Shown: positions 11,211 to 24,290, counted from the stretch's first letter. The stretch is DNA of 64,000 nt from Manihot esculenta (GCF_001659605.2 NC_035172.2:17733051-17797050), one strand, 5' to 3'. Translations and numbers: made by a program. Notes: a model not told the origin generated them from the letters alone.

Positions 11211-12837
11211 GATGAGCATAACTTTCTGTGGAATTTTTTTTTTAAATAGTTTGGCTTAATAAAAAATTGGTCAAGCATTTTTTAAATGATTTTAAATTTG
11301 AGTTTAATTGTAAGTTTATTTATTAGATGTGTCAAAGTTTAAAATTCAATAGTATCAAGTTTATTAAGATTTTTTGTGAGTTGGCTTGTTAAATAAATTC
11401 ATGTTCAAATTTAGATTTATAAATAAATTGAACGAATTTTTTTAAAATAAATTGAATAATAATTCATAAATCAAAATTTATAAATCACTTAATGAGTAAT
11501 AAATTTAATGTATTATATAACAAATATGTTGTTAATATAAAATAATAAAATACTAAATGGTAAATTAATAACTAACACTATAAATATTTTTAGTGAAAAC
11601 ATTATAAAAAAAATTATAATAACATTTTTTTGGTATTTCAGATTTTTTAGTTATTATTTTTATAATTTAATTAATAAATTATTATTATTATTTTATTTTT
11701 TTATAGTGTACAATTTATAAATGCTGTATCAATTATATATAAATAATATTTTCTTAAAATTCTCTTTTAATTTTTAATATATATTTATATTATTTTTCAT
11801 ACTATCATTTTTAAAAGTGTATTTAAAGAAATATTTCTCTAATTTAGCTATTTGTTATTATTATTATTTTCACATATTTATATATATTCTTATAATTATT
11901 CTCATATTTATTATTATCTCATTAATTTTATAAATTAAAGTGTTTCAAAAATATTAAATAATAATTTTTTTATCTATTTTTTATTCTCTGTACGTAATTA
12001 GAAAAGTAATTTGCTTTTCTCTTCTTTTAAATTGAAAATTTTATCGATTTTTAGGTAACATATTGCTGATTTTTTTCGATTTTGGATTTTGACAAATGAT
12101 GCTTTTAGATGCTTATAGTTTTCGTTTCAGTGATGTGATTACGTAATTTTTTTTTTTCTTGATTTTGCAGAAAGCAATGGTAAATTCAGAAATTTAAATT
12201 AAAAATTTTATTTTATTTTTTTAATAAAATATTCTATTATTCTTATTTTTAAAAAATTTTTTCTTTATATAAATATTAAAAATAAAGTTTTTAGGTTAGA
12301 ATTTTAAAGTAACAATAAAAAGTTCATACTCATAAAATTTTGTAAATTAGGAATTACTTTGGCCACTTTAAAATTCGTAATCTATTAATTTTTTTTGGAT
12401 TTATTTTTTTTAAATTTAAATTGTTCATAAAAAATATTAAATAGTTTAATTATTGCTCATATAACTTTTTTTTAAGTTTAAAATTTATTTTTATATCTAA
12501 TATATAATTTTAATCTTATAATAGAGATAACAAATCTACTACTTTTTAATAATTAAAAAGTAATTATATAAAAATAAATTAAATAATAAATAAATAAATA
12601 AATTACCTTATAAATATATTGAAAAGAAAAAAAAATAATTAAGATATTTAATAGTTAAAATTTTGAAAATTAAAAGCAAATTATCTGAATTTGAAAATAA
12701 TAAAAAAATAGGGTGAATATTGTAAAAAAAATATTTAGGGTTGTGATTTTTATATAAGAAAAATATTATCAAAGTTCTTAGAATTTTAAAAAACAATTAT
12801 TAATTTATATTTATATTAAAATATGTTCATGCATGGA
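11211..12837. other. AT-rich 3' flank of the helicase gene, shared by all copies
   Basis: No gene is seen. The sequence follows 41120-43060 (downstream of the second copy) and in part 56100-56790 (third copy), with indels. The duplicated unit therefore extends about 1.6 kb past the stop codon. Homology to the second copy fades just before the LINE tail at about 12838. Confidence 0.75.
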
Positions 12838-13431
12838 GGTTTTCGATGCAGGCTGGGTCTGGACCGAGAGGCCGGTCTTTGAAGTATGTTGGGTGGAAGC
12901 CGCCAGAAACAGGCTGGGTGGTAGTGAATTCCGATGGTAGTGCATTGTTGTCAGCAGGAAGGGCAAGTTGTGCAGGTTGTTTTCGAAACAATGAAGGTAG
13001 ATGGCTTTTGGGCTTTCAACGGTTTTTGGGCAATTGTGGAGCAATGGAAGCTAAGCTATGGGGAATATATTATGCTTTAGTATTAGCATGGGATTCAGGG
13101 TGGAAGAAGATTGAAATTCAAACGGATTCTCAACTCGCGTTAGATTTACTTGCAGGTAGAGGTGCAGGAGTTTTTAGAGTTGCTAATTTGGTGAGGAATT
13201 GTCGTGATCTTATCAATACTGGGAAGTCAAGATGGTAAAAATTTACAGGGAAGCAAATGCGGTAGCGGATCGTTTGACTAGTTTAACCATTGGTGATGAT
13301 TTTAATTTGAAAATTCATCAATGGCCTCCTGTTACTATTAAATTTTTACTGGATGCTGATAGGTTGGGGCTTTCATGGCCTAGATTAATAAAATAAGGGC
13401 TCTATCCCTCTTTTTCTAAAAAAAAAAAAAA
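12838..13431 (+). mobile_element. 5'-truncated LINE tail: RNase H domain and poly(A)
   Basis: The frame at 12846-13238 encodes a plant L1-type RNase H (RVT_3-like) domain: GWVVVNSDGSAL with the first catalytic Asp, EAKLWGIYYAL with Glu, and IQTDSQLALDLL with a second Asp. The expected continuation (YREANAVADRLTS) is present at about 13233-13290 in a different frame, so there is a frameshift near 13225. The coding end (SWPRLIK, stop near 13396) is followed by a short 3' end and an A-tract at 13418-13431. Only the 3' 600 bp is present, as is usual for LINEs whose reverse transcription stopped early. The tail abuts a copia LTR fragment. Confidence 0.85.
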
Positions 13432-13510
13432 TACACGAACAATAATATCTAACTACAACCAATAAATTGGCTGGAGGATATATTACTAATAATTTTTCAC
13501 TTGCACTTAT
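13432..13510 (-). repeat. Fragment of copia LTR (same family as 30729-31544)
   Basis: The phrase TACACGAACAATAATATC and the following ACTACAACCAATAAATTGGC match 31490-31530 and 45545-45590. There they form the end of an approximately 815-bp LTR whose minus-strand start is TGTTAGAAATATGCCC. Only the LTR's first 60-80 bp remain here, cut by the LINE tail. On the minus strand a degenerate purine-rich tract precedes it, so it marks a 3' LTR. Confidence 0.7.
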
Positions 13511-14285
13511 CACATAAGTATAAATGCGATAATTATGTTTCTATTTGAACAATATCTTTCTTATTAGTGAACTCACTTTATCTCCACACATTTCCTTTCA
13601 AGGATCTCTCTAATCATTTGAAATCGCTAATGAGACCTGAGTTCTCTTGCTTATGGGCTCCACTATTATCACAATTCAATATAACTGGATCAGCAATGAT
13701 AGGAACCATATCAAGTTCAAAAATAAACTTCTTGATCCAAAACTGTCACTTTTGCTAACTAGGACATAGAATTGTACTTTGGCTTTTGTTATAGAATCTA
13801 CAATGGTCTCTAGTTTAGAACCTTTCTGCTCCACCATTTAGAGTAAAATTGTAACCAAATTGAAATTTGTTATCATCAAAATCTGATTGGAAATTTGCAT
13901 CCGAATATCCATGAACTTTGAGTTCATCAGTTCCTTCAAGTGACAGTTAATATGGAATCCTCCATATTAAACTGTTTTTAGCATTTTGTCAATTTGAGTG
14001 GATTTTGGATAAACAAGCAACCTTTTAGATTTATCTCTATAGATCTTAGTGACTTATCCCAAATCCTTCGTAAATAAATTTTTGAACAATTAAATCTTTA
14101 CATATTGTTGCAATGGAATATCATTTCCTATTATTAATATGTCATCTAAATATAAAATAAGAAATACAACTCCACTCCTATTAACCTTCTTGTACACAAG
14201 GTTCATCCATGATAAAATCAAACAGCTTGATCATTTTATCAAAACATATGTTCAATCTGCATGCAACTTTGTGTTTCCATAGAAG
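13511..14285 (-). pseudogene. Copia reverse transcriptase/RNase H relic
   Basis: Read on the minus strand, 14140-14200 gives VVFLILYLDDILIIGND, the YxDD active-site region of a copia RT, with Leu in place of the usual Val. Further minus-strand patches toward 13540 resemble the distal pol region before a 3' LTR. Many stops and indels mean no frame is usable. Together with the LTR fragment beside it, this is the 3' end of a minus-strand copia element. Confidence 0.7.
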
Positions 14286-14289
14286 ACAC

Positions 14290-15350
14290 TATAATCTTTG
14301 GTTTTGGTTCCACTTGGATGTTACAAGCTCCCGTTCGTGGAAGGGAAATTCGTTGTACTTGAAGATGGATCTAAAGATTATGAGATGTGGAGACAATGTG
14401 ATTACATGGTAACGTCATGGATCCTCAATTCTATTTCAAAGGATCTGGTCGGAAGTTTTCTTTATGTCACCAACGCTCGAGAACTCTGGTTTGAATTAGG
14501 AGAACGATATGAGGAGAGCACTAGAATGATGATTTATCAAATTAAGCGAAGAATAGCATCAATCTCCTAAGAAAACCTCTTTGTGACGACGTACTACAGC
14601 AAATTAAAGCAACTGTGGGATGGGTTAGCCAACATTGTGCCGATACCTCTATGCAGTTGTGGATCATAGAAGCTCACAACAGAAATTCACAACGCCGATC
14701 ATCTAATGTAATTTTTGATGGGGCTCAATGATGCCTTTAATCAAGTTTGCAGCCAAGTATTGCTTCTAGATCCAATACCAACGGTGAACGCCCTTCTTGA
14801 TGATTTTGCGGGTAGAATCTCATAAGGAAGTTCAAACCAACCTCACAAAGCATATTGAGGTTATTGCTTTAGCCGTCCGATCTCACAGGCGAGATTACAG
14901 GAAGTAGGATACAAGGAAGGCCTACTGTGATTACTGCAATTTAGATGGACATACACGAGCGAGGTGCTTCAAGCTGATCAGTTATCCAGAATGGATTAAG
15001 AACAAGAACAAGCAATTCACTAATCCAGGGGTGTTCAAACCAAGACACATAGCTCATGTGTCACACATCGAAGGTCCCAGTACAGAATCAGTTCTGGAAA
15101 CACCATTGGCAGGTGTTGGATCGATTGCCACCACTGAATTAAATAAAATGGAAGAAGTCAATCTGAAGTTCGAACTACTGCAGTAAGAGATAAGCAGGCT
15201 GATCAAAGGTAAAGCAGTTTGCAACGATAAATACAGTCAATTCGCATTTAGCCTACTCTACAATCCAACTGATTGTTCTAGTAATAACCTCAGCCTTGCC
15301 ATTTCAATCGTAAAGTTTCTTCAATTTTTGCTTCTTGTATTATGATAATT
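14290..15350 (+). pseudogene. Copia gag relic (mosaic block, first copy)
   Basis: This encodes a UBN2-type copia gag, for example EDGSKDYEMWRQCDYMVTSW near 14360-14420. A zinc-knuckle region follows near 14930-14975 (a CDYCNLDGHTRARC-like pattern), then a C-terminal segment with GVGSIATTELNKM. The frame is interrupted by stops (TAA at about 14569, TAG near 14668) and indels. It is homologous to 32690-33660 and to 46350-49380, where the same gag recurs. Confidence 0.85.
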
Positions 15351-16260
15351 AGGACAAAGGCATGGATCATTGACACTGATGCATCTATATGTTCTGCTTC
15401 TGCACCAATAACTGTGCATTTACTGAATGGCTTATCCACACAAGTCTCACACACTGGAACTATAACATTACACACACATAAAATTAATTTATGTTCTCCT
15501 TGTTTCTAATTTTATTATAATCTTTTGTCTGTGTCTTAAACATACCAACTTGACAGTATAATTTTATTCATCATGTTCATTCTTTCAGGACCAGAAGACT
15601 ATGTCTATTATAGCTGTTGGACGAATAATCAGTGGGTTATATATTTTAGATAATAATAGTTTTACATATTTATGATTCTTTAAAATTTCCTTGTGATGTA
15701 ACTAATGGTGATGGTATTGATGTTCTTGATATTTTGAGCCAAAATACATTTAAGTTGAGCCATTATGACAAACTAAATGTTTTATGTAGAACTCTAGCCT
15801 CGGGCAGTTTGGACGATCAGAATTCAAAGCAAATGCTGAAATCAAAGAAACAACTTATTCTTTAGGCCATTGCCCAGGTCAACTTGACTGAAGACTTGCC
15901 CAAATCTAACTTACAACTGCAGCCATCTGTTATGAAGGCACTTGAATTGGAGATCAAGTTGCTATTTAATCACTTCAAAAATTCATACTTAGGGGATGAA
16001 GACACTTCACTTAAAAGAGAAAAACTAATCATGTTACTTTATGAGTATATATAAACAATAGGATGGGTTATAACCAACACAAAAGGCATACTGCACTTCT
16101 TGCTTGATCATGTTGGAATTCCTTTCCCTCCATCAGTTATTTGAGTCTTGCCTTATGCTTTGTCCACACTAACTTGACTAGGGGAGTACTGTTCTAACCC
16201 TCTTTGTATAACTTTTTATTTTTGCACACATTGAGAGTAATGTGTTAGTCAAGTGTGGGG
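15351..16260 (+). pseudogene. Copia pol fragment joined to gypsy protease relic
   Basis: A short copia protease/pre-integrase fragment (to about 15660) runs straight into gypsy sequence: KFPCDVTNGDGIDVLD, DKLNVLCRT and LKSKKQLIL at about 15690-15865. The middle part present in the other copies (matching 34080-35090) is missing here. This copy keeps about 140 bp (about 15865-16005: QVNLTEDLPKSNLQLQ, ALELEIKLLF) that is deleted in both others. Stops at 15864 and 16052 show it is dead. Confidence 0.75.
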
Positions 16261-17078
16261 GAGGAAATTATATATGCTGCATTTTTATTTTGCAAATTTT
16301 TTTATTTTCATGCATTTCTTTTACTTTTATTGTGCATTTTGGTAGGAGATTTGGCTAAGCATTTCAATTTGATTATTTATGTGGGTGATTGTCTCAATTT
16401 TTACATTGCTTGCAATAGTTTCTTATAATTGTCTTGAAGTATAAATAGTTGAGCTTGAATAAGATGTGTGTGCTTACATGATTAATGTACTAGTGGAGTA
16501 TAACTAGGATTTGTTAAAGTCATGAATTTTTAATTTTTTCAAAATTTTTGTCAAAGAAATAAGGTATTCAAGGTATCAAAGAAAAAGAAAAAGAAAAAGA
16601 AAAAGAAACAAAATAGAGTACAAAATAGTTCTACTCCACTCGTTAAGTGACTATGAGTGCTAGTAGCTACTTGAAATTGTGACCAATTGAGTAACCGGAG
16701 TTGGGTATCACAAATATGTACCTTTGCATCAAAAGAGTGGTGACATTCTAAGTAAAAGATATATAAGTGCTTATAAATAATAAATAAAAAAAGCCTTGGA
16801 TATTTTATTTTTAGACCTAAAAACCAGTTTTGAAGAATAATGAAATTGACTAAGATAAGGCCTAATGACTACTCCATGATAAGCCTTGACTATTTGTGTG
16901 ATTGATTATGAACAGTTTGAGCTCTCTTATTAACATTGAATATTTTGTTGGGATTATTATTTGTAATGTGACTATGAGACTATTAGTTATATGTATACTA
17001 GTATACTGTTGTGTTTCAATCCAAAAGTCTGGATGAAAGAGTGAAGTTAATGATCTAAATTGTTTGAATGCTGGAATT
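16240..17078 (+). other. 3' non-coding region of a gypsy element, with polypurine tract
   Basis: AAGTGTGGGGGAGGAAAT at about 16250-16267 looks like the polypurine tract and post-coding signature of Athila/TAT-like gypsy elements. The remaining 800 bp up to the LTR holds no gene. A short AAAAAG repeat lies at 16580-16612. Confidence 0.55.
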
Positions 17079-18370
17079 TGATAAATCACAAATTTAGCAT
17101 ATATTCTCCTTCTTTTCTATTACCTATATAAGTGATTTTCTATTAATTCTGAGTTTTTATAATGTTTTTGCAGAAAAGTAAAGGATAGAAAAGATGAAAT
17201 AAAATCAATGAGAAAATAAGTTGATTATATATCGTGGCTAAATAGACTAGAGTAAATATTTACCCAAGTCTCTGGGCAAAATTTCGAACAGAAGAATATC
17301 TGACGTGGAAAAAGATTTAAAATCAGATCTTCCCGTTAAAGAATACGTGATCTCATGCGTTTCAATCCAGATTTCACGATATAAACTTTCCCAAAGATCA
17401 AGAAATATCCATCCCTCTTAGGAAGCAAATCAAGAGAGTTATTTTATTGAATGTATTCAAATCAAACTCTTTTAGGAAGAAATTTCAATAGAATTTCTCT
17501 AAGATTTTGCTATTTAAATACCTTTTTGACAGTAGGAGCCCACATTTTTTTATCCTGCTGAATTTCTTTCTTTCTTTTGTGCTTTAGCCAATTGTGGCTA
17601 AACTCTTTAGTTCTAGTTGAAAATAGGTTGAAGTTTCAGTTTTTTCATGAATGGTGAGATCTAAATATTATTGTTATTTTTTATTCTTTTAATATTTATG
17701 TAATTTCAGTTATTATTATTATTATTATTTTCACAATTAACTAATAGGGTCCGTCATTCATATTTTCAGGTAATATATTGTTAGTTTGGATGTTCGAAAT
17801 CCATAATTGCTTGAATTATTCAACAACAAGTAATAATTAGTATAACTCACTAAGAAATTGCATGATCTACATCGAACTCACCATGCAGTTTGGTTTGTTG
17901 GTTAGAATTGAGTCTCTCTAATTTTAAGGCAGTTGATAAATTAAATCCAATAAACGTTATTTAGGTTGTTTGTTGACTAGTATTAATTAGCGAACATTTC
18001 TTAATTAATTTACACCTAAGGAGATATTGGTTATGTGGATTGTTTTTCATAAGTAGAATTAAATTAATTGGAATGAATAAAGATATTTTTGTTTATATGA
18101 TCAATTCTCACAGTTGAAATAGATCCTAATATTTGACTAGAATTTATTTGCATTGATTTGATTTTCTCTTGATTATTGCTTTCTTTTGATTTTTTTATTT
18201 TGGTTTCACTTTTCATCAAAACTCTCCTTTTTATTTTTATTTATTTTTTTAATTATTGAATGGAGATTCTTAGTATTAATTCCTTGTGAATTCAGTCTTG
18301 TTCACCCTATACGTAATTTATATTTATTAAAATTGAATAGATTATTTTTAGTGGTTTCCGTATCCATCCA
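17079..18370 (+). repeat. Gypsy-type LTR, diverged relative of the 38796-40228 LTR
   Basis: It starts TGATAAATCACAAATTTAGC, like the solo LTR's TGATCAAACATAAATTAGCC. It shares further landmarks in the same order: TTTTTGCAGAAAAG early on, TTTGTGCTTTAGCCA with GTGGCTAAA in the middle, and GAACATTTCTTAATTAA. The right end is set near ATCCATCCA (18370) by comparison and is approximate. No target duplication was identified. Confidence 0.65.
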
Positions 18371-19468
18371 TATTCAATTAGTGTCAAGAAAGGGAAAAAT
18401 TGTTGAAGTTTGATGCTAAATTACCACATATATAATGTTAGTTTGATTCGGTACAGTTTAGCTAATTTCATTTTAGATTTTTTAATTTTTTTTTAAGCCG
18501 AAACACTTTCAATGCAGTGATATTATTATTTTCTCTTATTTTTGTTATTGATATTTTATTAATTTTTATAATATCTATTTAAAGATACCGTTAAGTATTT
18601 AAATATGATAAGTTGCAATATTTAAATAAAATCTTTAATTTTTAAATTTAAATTGCTAATTTTCGTTGGCTATATTCTTTAATTATTTTTTTTCCCTTAT
18701 ATTATCTAATTTTAATATAATTTTAGCAGTTCTATGTCCGGGGCACAGTGAAAGATCATCTAAACTAACCTTTGCCTTTATACTGAATTTTGCCCCTCTG
18801 AACAGCTACCTTCTTCCTGGAATCACCACTTCAAAGCTCTTTCATACATTGTACAAGCAGAGTATATTCTTCATGATCAGTGCAGTACAATTATTCCCTT
18901 TCACCTCACATTGTTGATACAGCATGTAGAGATGTACCATTGTCTAATATTTGAATGATTTTATTGTGTAAATTGATCACTTGATGGGCGCTCATGGCTC
19001 CCCTTTGTGGGTAATAGTTTGCATTTATACCATTACCTGTTGGTACTTCTCTGTTAGATCTCCATATTACAGGGACCAAATAATAAATTTCTCAAAAAGT
19101 AATCTTCTACAGCTTGTAACTGTTGAGAGTCATTATCTAGCAGGGTTCATAATGAAAATAAGCAATGTATAGAAGTCAAAAGTATTACAAAAAACAGAAG
19201 TGATTCAAATACAGCTGTGCTCCTATTGCATGATACATCACAAATAAATATTCATCTGGTCCAGAAACGTGGTCCATAACCCATAAGCTGACAAATGCAC
19301 ATTGCTCAATCCCACCATAATAAATAAACCCCAAGCTCTCTTTGCTATATGGTTATCTATGCTTCTTCCATTTCTTGTTTTATTTATAATACAGCCACAC
19401 ACAACAGTTATGGTGCCAAACCAATAGAATAGAGATGATGACTTCACAATCCTTGAGATAAAATCACC
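18371..19468. other. Downstream region of the O-fucosyltransferase gene
   Basis: No gene is recognised. The part nearest 19468 is probably the 3' untranslated region of the minus-strand O-fucosyltransferase gene, whose stop codon lies at 19469-19471. The rest is AT-rich. Short frames here show no family resemblance. Confidence 0.55.
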
Positions 19469-19569
19469 TTAAGCCTCGCACATACAATCAGGTGCAGAAT
19501 ATGTATATATGGACTGTTTCGGTTTTCTTAGTCGGATCTGGCCTTGTCGGTTTTCATGCCCTTCAAGAA

Positions 19570-20035
19570 TGTAGACACTGAAAATGATCACCCAAAGATG
19601 CAAGCAAAGCTGTGGATCTTAGCCTTGGGAGATTTTGCAAATTCTACAGCCTCTGCAATTGCTGTGATTTTTCTGCAGATTTATGGAACAACAAAGGGAA
19701 GAAATTTGGAACAGAGGAAACTTCAGATTCCTTTGAAAACTCTCTCTTTTTCATTTACATATGCAATGAGTATATATAGGATACAACAACAGCCTACAAG
19801 AAGTTGTGGTTGACACCCCCAACCACTTAGGAGAAAAACCGCCCACTACTCATTGTGGAAGTTATATAACTACCCACTACTCATCATGGAAGTTATATAA
19901 CCGCCCACTAATGATCATGGGAGTTATAACTACCCACTTCCCATTATGGGAGTTATAACTCCCCACTATCCCTCATGGGAGAACATGCAACTGTGGACAC
20001 TACAGTTGGCATAACAAACAAGCTTATTTCCTTCA
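19570..20035 (-). repeat. 3' LTR of the complete copia element
   Basis: 466 bp. It holds a run of about 4.5 repeats of a 30-bp unit (CCCACTACTCAT...GGAAGTTATA, about 19842-19981), which appears in both LTRs. On the minus strand its first three bases, TGA, are the stop codon of the gag-pol frame. Confidence 0.96.
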
Positions 20036-23000
20036 TTTCTCCCCCGTAAGCTTGTTCTTCACATCTTTGATTCCGATCATCATGTTCAGCTCGTCGATCT
20101 TGTCCCGAGACAATGGCTTTGTCAGAATGTCAGCCAGTTGTGCTTCAGTTTTGACATATTCGACTTCGACTTCTCCTCGTTGAACACATTCCCGAATAAA
20201 ATGAAACTTAATGTCTATATGCTTACTTCTGTTATGATAAACGGGATTTTTTGTGAGCGCGATTGCAGATTTGTTGTCAACTCTTAATACGAACTTGTTT
20301 GTCTTCCAACCGATCAGCTCATGTAACAGTCTACTAATCCAAGTGCCTTGACAAGTCCCTGTTGTTGCAGCAATATACTCAGCTTCACATGAAGATAAGG
20401 CTACGACTTTCTGCTTCTGTGAAACCCAGGTGACTGGGCTTTGACCGAGAAAATAGATTACCCCTGTCGTACTTTTCCGATCATCTACGTCTCCGGCCAA
20501 GTCACTATCGCTATAGCCTACTAGCTTGAACTCCTCCTCTTCCACCTTGTTGTATATGCACCCATGATGTAAGGTGCCTTTCACATAACGCAATATCTGT
20601 TTTACGGCTGCTAGATGTTTCGTTGTTGGGGCTTCCATGAAGCGACTTACAATTCCAACTGAATATGCAAGATCGGGTCGAGTGTTCACCAAATACCTCA
20701 GACTTCCGATTGCACTCCTGTATAGTGTTGCATCTACTGGAGGACTTCCGTCTGATTTGCTCAGCTTTACCCGTGTATCCATTGGAACCCGACATGGCTT
20801 ACACTCAGCCATGCCAAGCTTCTCGAGTATCTTCTCTGCATACCCTGCCTGGTTAAGGGTGATACTGTACGGCCTCTGCTTGACTTCTATTCCCAGATAA
20901 TAGCTTAGCTTTCCAAGATCACTCATCTCGAAGTTCTCTCTCATCTTGGCTTTGAAATCCTCCACTGCTCTCAGCTTTGAACCCATGATTATTAGATCAT
21001 CTACGTACACTCCCACAATCTGCACTTCATCTCCTTCGTGTTTCTTGTAGACTGCATGTTCGATCACACATCTTTGAAGCCCTAGTTCACGAAGACATTT
21101 GTCTAGCTTTGTATTCCACGCACGAGGCGCCTGCTTAAGACCATACAGGGCCTTCCGTAGCTTCAGAACCTTTTCTTCTTTCCCTTGTTCAATGAATCCG
21201 TCTGGTTGTGTCACATAAACCTCTTCTTCTATCTCACCGTTCAAGAATGCGGATTTGACATCCATATGATGCACTATCCAGCCTTCTTGAGCGGCTACAG
21301 CAAGTAGTACTCTCACAGTCTCCAATCTGGCTACGGGAGCAAAGACTTCTTCAAAGTCTATGCCTTGTTTCTGCACATACCCCTTTGCAACAAGTCTTGC
21401 TTTATATTTAATGATCTCCCCTTCCGGATTTTTCTTTACTTTGAAGATCCATTTCAGACCAATAGCTCTCTGGTCCTTTGGAAGGTCTGCTAGTTCCCAT
21501 GTTCCATTTCTCCGGATAGCCTCCATTTCTTCTATCATTGCTTGTCGCCACTGTTCACTGCAGGCAGCTTCATGGTAAGATGCTGGTTCTTCAGTTGAGA
21601 TGAGGTAAAGACCGTAGTCTTGGTCGACCTCCACTGTGTTGTCATAGATTTCTTGAAGAGACCTGAACCTCCTTGGTCCCTCTGAGCTGCTTTCTCCTGT
21701 CTCTAAATGTTCTGGACTTGACCCGGCTATAGGTGATAAGGAAGCTGGTGTCAGTTCCTGATTTTGGAGGCTTTTGTCCTCTTGCATTTGTGCTTCCTTG
21801 TATGTGATGACAAGTGGTCCTTCTGTTGTGGAGTTTGATGTCGTCTGGCCTTGCCATTTCCACTTCTCTTCTTCCTGAAACACAACATCCCGACTTACCA
21901 CAATTCGGTTAGAATTTGGATTCAATAATCGATATGCTTTGGACCCTGGTTCATATCCCAATAAAACCAGCTTCATGCTCCTGTCATCTAATTTTCTCAA
22001 GTGAGGAGCTGTGTTTTTGGCATATGCAATACAACCAAAAACACGCATATGATGAACACTTGGGAGTCTTCTATGCCATGCTTGATACGGAGTCATGCCT
22101 TGGACACTTTTTGTGGGTGATCTATTCAATATGTATACTGCAGTACGTGCAGCTTCTCCCCAGTATGTAGCTGGCACCCCGGAGCTGTTTAATAGACACC
22201 TCATCATCTCCACTACGGTTTGGTTTCTCCGTTCTACTACACCGTTTTGTTGTGGGGAGTAAGGTGCAGTGAGCTGGCGTTTGATGCCATGTAACTTGCA
22301 GTACTCTTCGAACTCATTCGATGCAAACTCACCTCCTCTGTCTGTTCTAAACATTTTGAGCTTACATTCGGACTGGACTTCGATCTGAGCTTTCACTTTC
22401 TTGAAAGCATTAAAAGCTTCATCTTTACTTCTAATCATTTCAATCCACATATAACGACTGTAGTCATCCACAAGCAAAAGAAAATACCTGTTTCCGCCGC
22501 ATGTGGTAGGTGATATCGGCCCACACAGATCACCATGCATGAGTTCCAGAGGTTTAGTTGCTTGATACTCACCTGCTTTCGGGAAACTTGTGCGATGTTG
22601 CTTGCTGATCACACAAGGTTCACAAATGTCCTTCACTGTTTCTATCTCCGGTAAACCTTTCACCATGCTTTCTTGTGCAAGCTTGCGTAAAGCTTGAAAG
22701 TTCAGGTGCCCATAGCGTGCATGCCATAGGCACGATTTTTCTGACGACTTTGTGAAGTGGCACTCCGGTTTAGCTTGTATCATCCTCATCGTATACAAAC
22801 GATTTTCAGCTCTGTGTACCTTGGCTATCAACCTATCTTTTGCGTCATATACTCTGAGAATTCCTCCATTCACCACCACTTTTGCTCCTGATTCGTCGAG
22901 TTGACCAAGACTTATAATATTGGATCTTAAACGAGGAATGTAGTACACATTTGTTAGTTTAAAATGATCTCCATTCTTGCACTGAAACACTAAAGTGCCT

Positions 23001-24262
23001 CGGCCTTCTACCTTGACGACGGAACCATCACCAAACTTGACATTCCCTTTGATTGTTTCATCGAGATCGGTTAAGGCCTGCTTGTTGCCGGTCATATGGT
23101 TGCTTGCCCCCGTATCATAGTGCCACATGGTTCCTTTTGTTTCTACACCTTCAAAATCATGCATCTGTTCTTCATTCAGCATTAGCTCTTTTCCTTTCTC
23201 TTCACCAATGTGAATCAGCTCACTGGTCTCTAGCATCAACAATGTCGATTCCTCTTCGAATTGCTCCACTAAATGTGCCTCATTTTTTTGCTTCCTTTCA
23301 GCTTTGCAATCAGATTGAAAATGACCATATTCATTGCAATTGTAACACCTGACCTTTTTAATGTCGAACTTCTGACGGTGTTGTCCTTCATCATCCTGAC
23401 CTCGGCCTGTTCCAGGAAGGCCACGACTCCTGCCGCGACCTCCTTCTCTACCTCTGCCACGTCCTTTACCACGTCCACGTCCGCGTCCCCGGCCTCTGCT
23501 CACGTCCTGTGGGCGCTTCTCGTTGGATCTTGAGGACTCAGCTCGTGCTTTCCACTCTCCTTTAGTGAGTAGCACATATTCGTCTCCTCTGGAGTCGTAA
23601 CTCCGCAACCTCTCCTCGTGAGCTTTGAGAGAACCAGTTACATCTTCAATTGTCTTAACAGACAAGTTCCCGAATTCCTCTATGGTTGAGGCAATCTGAA
23701 GGTACTTAGGAGACACTGAACGTAGCATTTTCTTCACTACATACGTTTCATCAACCTTTTCACCAAGAGCTCGGAGCTTGTTGACAACTGTCGCAATCTT
23801 TCCGGTGAATTCATCGACGGATTCACCATCCTCCATCCTCATGCTTTCGAGCTCCCATCTGAGAGCTTGTGCCCGTACTTCTTTGACCCTCTCTGCACCG
23901 AGGTTCATAACCTTGAGAGCGTCCCATGCCTCTTTAGCTGATTTCTTTACCCCCAACTGTAACAAGGTATCTTCGGTGATCCCTTGAAAGATTGCCGCCA
24001 ATGCAATCCGGTCTGAACGAGGATCAACTGGATCTTCTGACTCAACCACATCCCAAACGCCTTGAGCTTGCATATATACTTGCATCTTGATTGCCCAAGC
24101 CGCATAATTTGTCTTTGTTAGGAGCGGATACTGCAGAGAGACACCCCCTTCTCTTACGGGTGTTCTCACTACTGTTTCTGCCGTCTGACCACCATTGCCG
24201 CCGCTACCACTACGGACAGCACTGGATGATGAAGCTTCGTGTCGTGGCATGTATTTGGGCAT
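20033..24262 (-). CDS. Copia gag-pol polyprotein, intact, 1409 residues
   Basis: Domains in order are a UBN2-type gag (about 45-230), an Arg/Gly-rich stretch (256-281), a zinc knuckle C306-C309-H314-C319 and a protease with DTG at 383-385. The integrase follows with zinc finger H514/H519/C547/C550 and catalytic D578, D641, E677 (35 residues between the last two). Next come the reverse transcriptase with YVDD (1086-1089) and RNase H with D1252 and E1293. The ATG lies 28 nt after the 5' LTR, right after the primer site. The polypurine tract encodes the last residues (GEK). The stop TGA is the first triplet of the 3' LTR. No frameshift or stop interrupts it and the active-site residues are all present. 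Confidence 0.97.
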   Translation of the reverse strand: MPKYMPRHEASSSSAVRSGSGGNGGQTAETVVRTPVREGGVSLQYPLLTKTNYAAWAIKMQVYMQAQGVWDVVESEDPVDPRSDRIALAAIFQGITEDTLLQLGVKKSAKEAWDALKVMNLGAERVKEVRAQALRWELESMRMEDGESVDEFTGKIATVVNKLRALGEKVDETYVVKKMLRSVSPKYLQIASTIEEFGNLSVKTIEDVTGSLKAHEERLRSYDSRGDEYVLLTKGEWKARAESSRSNEKRPQDVSRGRGRGRGRGKGRGRGREGGRGRSRGLPGTGRGQDDEGQHRQKFDIKKVRCYNCNEYGHFQSDCKAERKQKNEAHLVEQFEEESTLLMLETSELIHIGEEKGKELMLNEEQMHDFEGVETKGTMWHYDTGASNHMTGNKQALTDLDETIKGNVKFGDGSVVKVEGRGTLVFQCKNGDHFKLTNVYYIPRLRSNIISLGQLDESGAKVVVNGGILRVYDAKDRLIAKVHRAENRLYTMRMIQAKPECHFTKSSEKSCLWHARYGHLNFQALRKLAQESMVKGLPEIETVKDICEPCVISKQHRTSFPKAGEYQATKPLELMHGDLCGPISPTTCGGNRYFLLLVDDYSRYMWIEMIRSKDEAFNAFKKVKAQIEVQSECKLKMFRTDRGGEFASNEFEEYCKLHGIKRQLTAPYSPQQNGVVERRNQTVVEMMRCLLNSSGVPATYWGEAARTAVYILNRSPTKSVQGMTPYQAWHRRLPSVHHMRVFGCIAYAKNTAPHLRKLDDRSMKLVLLGYEPGSKAYRLLNPNSNRIVVSRDVVFQEEEKWKWQGQTTSNSTTEGPLVITYKEAQMQEDKSLQNQELTPASLSPIAGSSPEHLETGESSSEGPRRFRSLQEIYDNTVEVDQDYGLYLISTEEPASYHEAACSEQWRQAMIEEMEAIRRNGTWELADLPKDQRAIGLKWIFKVKKNPEGEIIKYKARLVAKGYVQKQGIDFEEVFAPVARLETVRVLLAVAAQEGWIVHHMDVKSAFLNGEIEEEVYVTQPDGFIEQGKEEKVLKLRKALYGLKQAPRAWNTKLDKCLRELGLQRCVIEHAVYKKHEGDEVQIVGVYVDDLIIMGSKLRAVEDFKAKMRENFEMSDLGKLSYYLGIEVKQRPYSITLNQAGYAEKILEKLGMAECKPCRVPMDTRVKLSKSDGSPPVDATLYRSAIGSLRYLVNTRPDLAYSVGIVSRFMEAPTTKHLAAVKQILRYVKGTLHHGCIYNKVEEEEFKLVGYSDSDLAGDVDDRKSTTGVIYFLGQSPVTWVSQKQKVVALSSCEAEYIAATTGTCQGTWISRLLHELIGWKTNKFVLRVDNKSAIALTKNPVYHNRSKHIDIKFHFIRECVQRGEVEVEYVKTEAQLADILTKPLSRDKIDELNMMIGIKDVKNKLTGEK

Positions 24263-24290
24263 AAACTAGGTCCCGGGCTCTGATACCAAG

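Noticed and set aside
17079..18370. This gypsy LTR and the one at 38796-40228 as the two LTRs of one element.
   Set aside because: They are strongly diverged, 20 kb apart, and the second has its own perfect target duplication, so they are separate insertions.
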